Below, piece after piece: positions 5,362-5,507 of a stretch of DNA of 5,507 nucleotides. A program made the translations under genes and the position numbers. The DNA lies in assembly GCA_013349695.1 (NCBI GenBank), contig DUZD01000177.1:1-5507 (forward strand). The letters are read 5' to 3'. The notes beneath the pieces were generated by a model that saw nothing but the letters and a program-made list of their open reading frames with translations, was not told the DNA's origin and made no database searches. This DNA comes from Rhodospirillaceae bacterium (GTDB lineage: Bacteria > Pseudomonadota > Alphaproteobacteria > Rhodospirillales > 2-02-FULL-58-16). Position 1 is the stretch's first letter. Each line of letters opens with the position of its first letter.

Positions 5362-5507
5362 GGATGCACTCTTTCGGTTTCCCTCTCCGGGCATTCTTAA
5401 ACCGACATTTCCCAGATGACATCCAACTTCGTGGAAATCGTACCACGGCCCCATCTCCAAGGGAACTGTATCCCCTTTGCAGCCATCCGATGACATGATT
5501 TTGGTAA
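5264..5507. other. Repeat element and flanking sequence without a supported gene
   Basis: Right of the inverted repeat, 5362-5507 contains no frame with a good start and ribosome-binding site. The longer frames on either strand pass through the inverted repeat and encode the same peptide, KLNSVTAYLIP, on both strands simply because the DNA is palindromic. A gene running in from beyond the window edge cannot be excluded. Confidence 0.45.

Noticed and set aside
5023..5496. 157-codon open frame on the - strand spanning the right end
   Set aside because: It runs through the entire inverted repeat, is Ser/Arg/Met-rich in its second half, and shares the KLNSVTAYLIP peptide with the + strand only because the DNA is palindromic.

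Overview
The window looks like part of a high-GC proteobacterial chromosome, most likely alphaproteobacterial. The main evidence is the GatB sequence: its N-terminal run YLIEGETGGWEVVVGLEVHAQ and the rest of the protein match the style of that class. Coding regions are strongly GC-rich, while the right-hand third is more AT-rich and poor in genes. Assignments come from reading the sequence; no database search was run.

Left part (1-1958): nearly complete gatB (aspartyl/glutamyl-tRNA amidotransferase subunit B), missing only its first few codons at the window edge. Seven bases after it comes a 164-residue protein of unknown function with an acidic central insert. The two are probably co-transcribed.

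Middle part (1959-3880): a small membrane-protein gene (2113-2582) with a strong ribosome-binding site is broken by an in-frame TAG and a one-base deletion. Next is a very good sigma-54 (-24/-12) promoter, then a secreted protein joining a FecR-type domain to a cyclophilin-type peptidyl-prolyl isomerase domain. Several residues of the isomerase active site are replaced. The Shine-Dalgarno sequence of this gene lies in one arm of a 12-bp inverted repeat whose other arm is upstream of the predicted transcription start. Transcripts from the sigma-54 promoter would therefore have a free ribosome-binding site, while read-through transcripts could fold it away.

Right part (3881-5507): 654 bases without a convincing gene hold GC-rich palindromes after the FecR gene, a cluster of three near-consensus DnaA boxes beside an AT-rich stretch (an origin-like or DnaA-regulated site), and a strong rho-independent terminator on the + strand with no evident gene before it, possibly the end of a small RNA. 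A 77-residue uncharacterised gene follows on the - strand (4768-4535). Further right are three GTTAACG-type motifs, a tentative 59-residue ORF, and a perfect 34-bp low-GC inverted repeat around a 32-base spacer, which resembles a REPIN or miniature mobile element and supplies the stop codon of that ORF.

The most notable items are the sigma-54-controlled FecR-cyclophilin fusion with a degenerate active site, the long inverted repeat, and the DnaA-box cluster with the orphan terminator.
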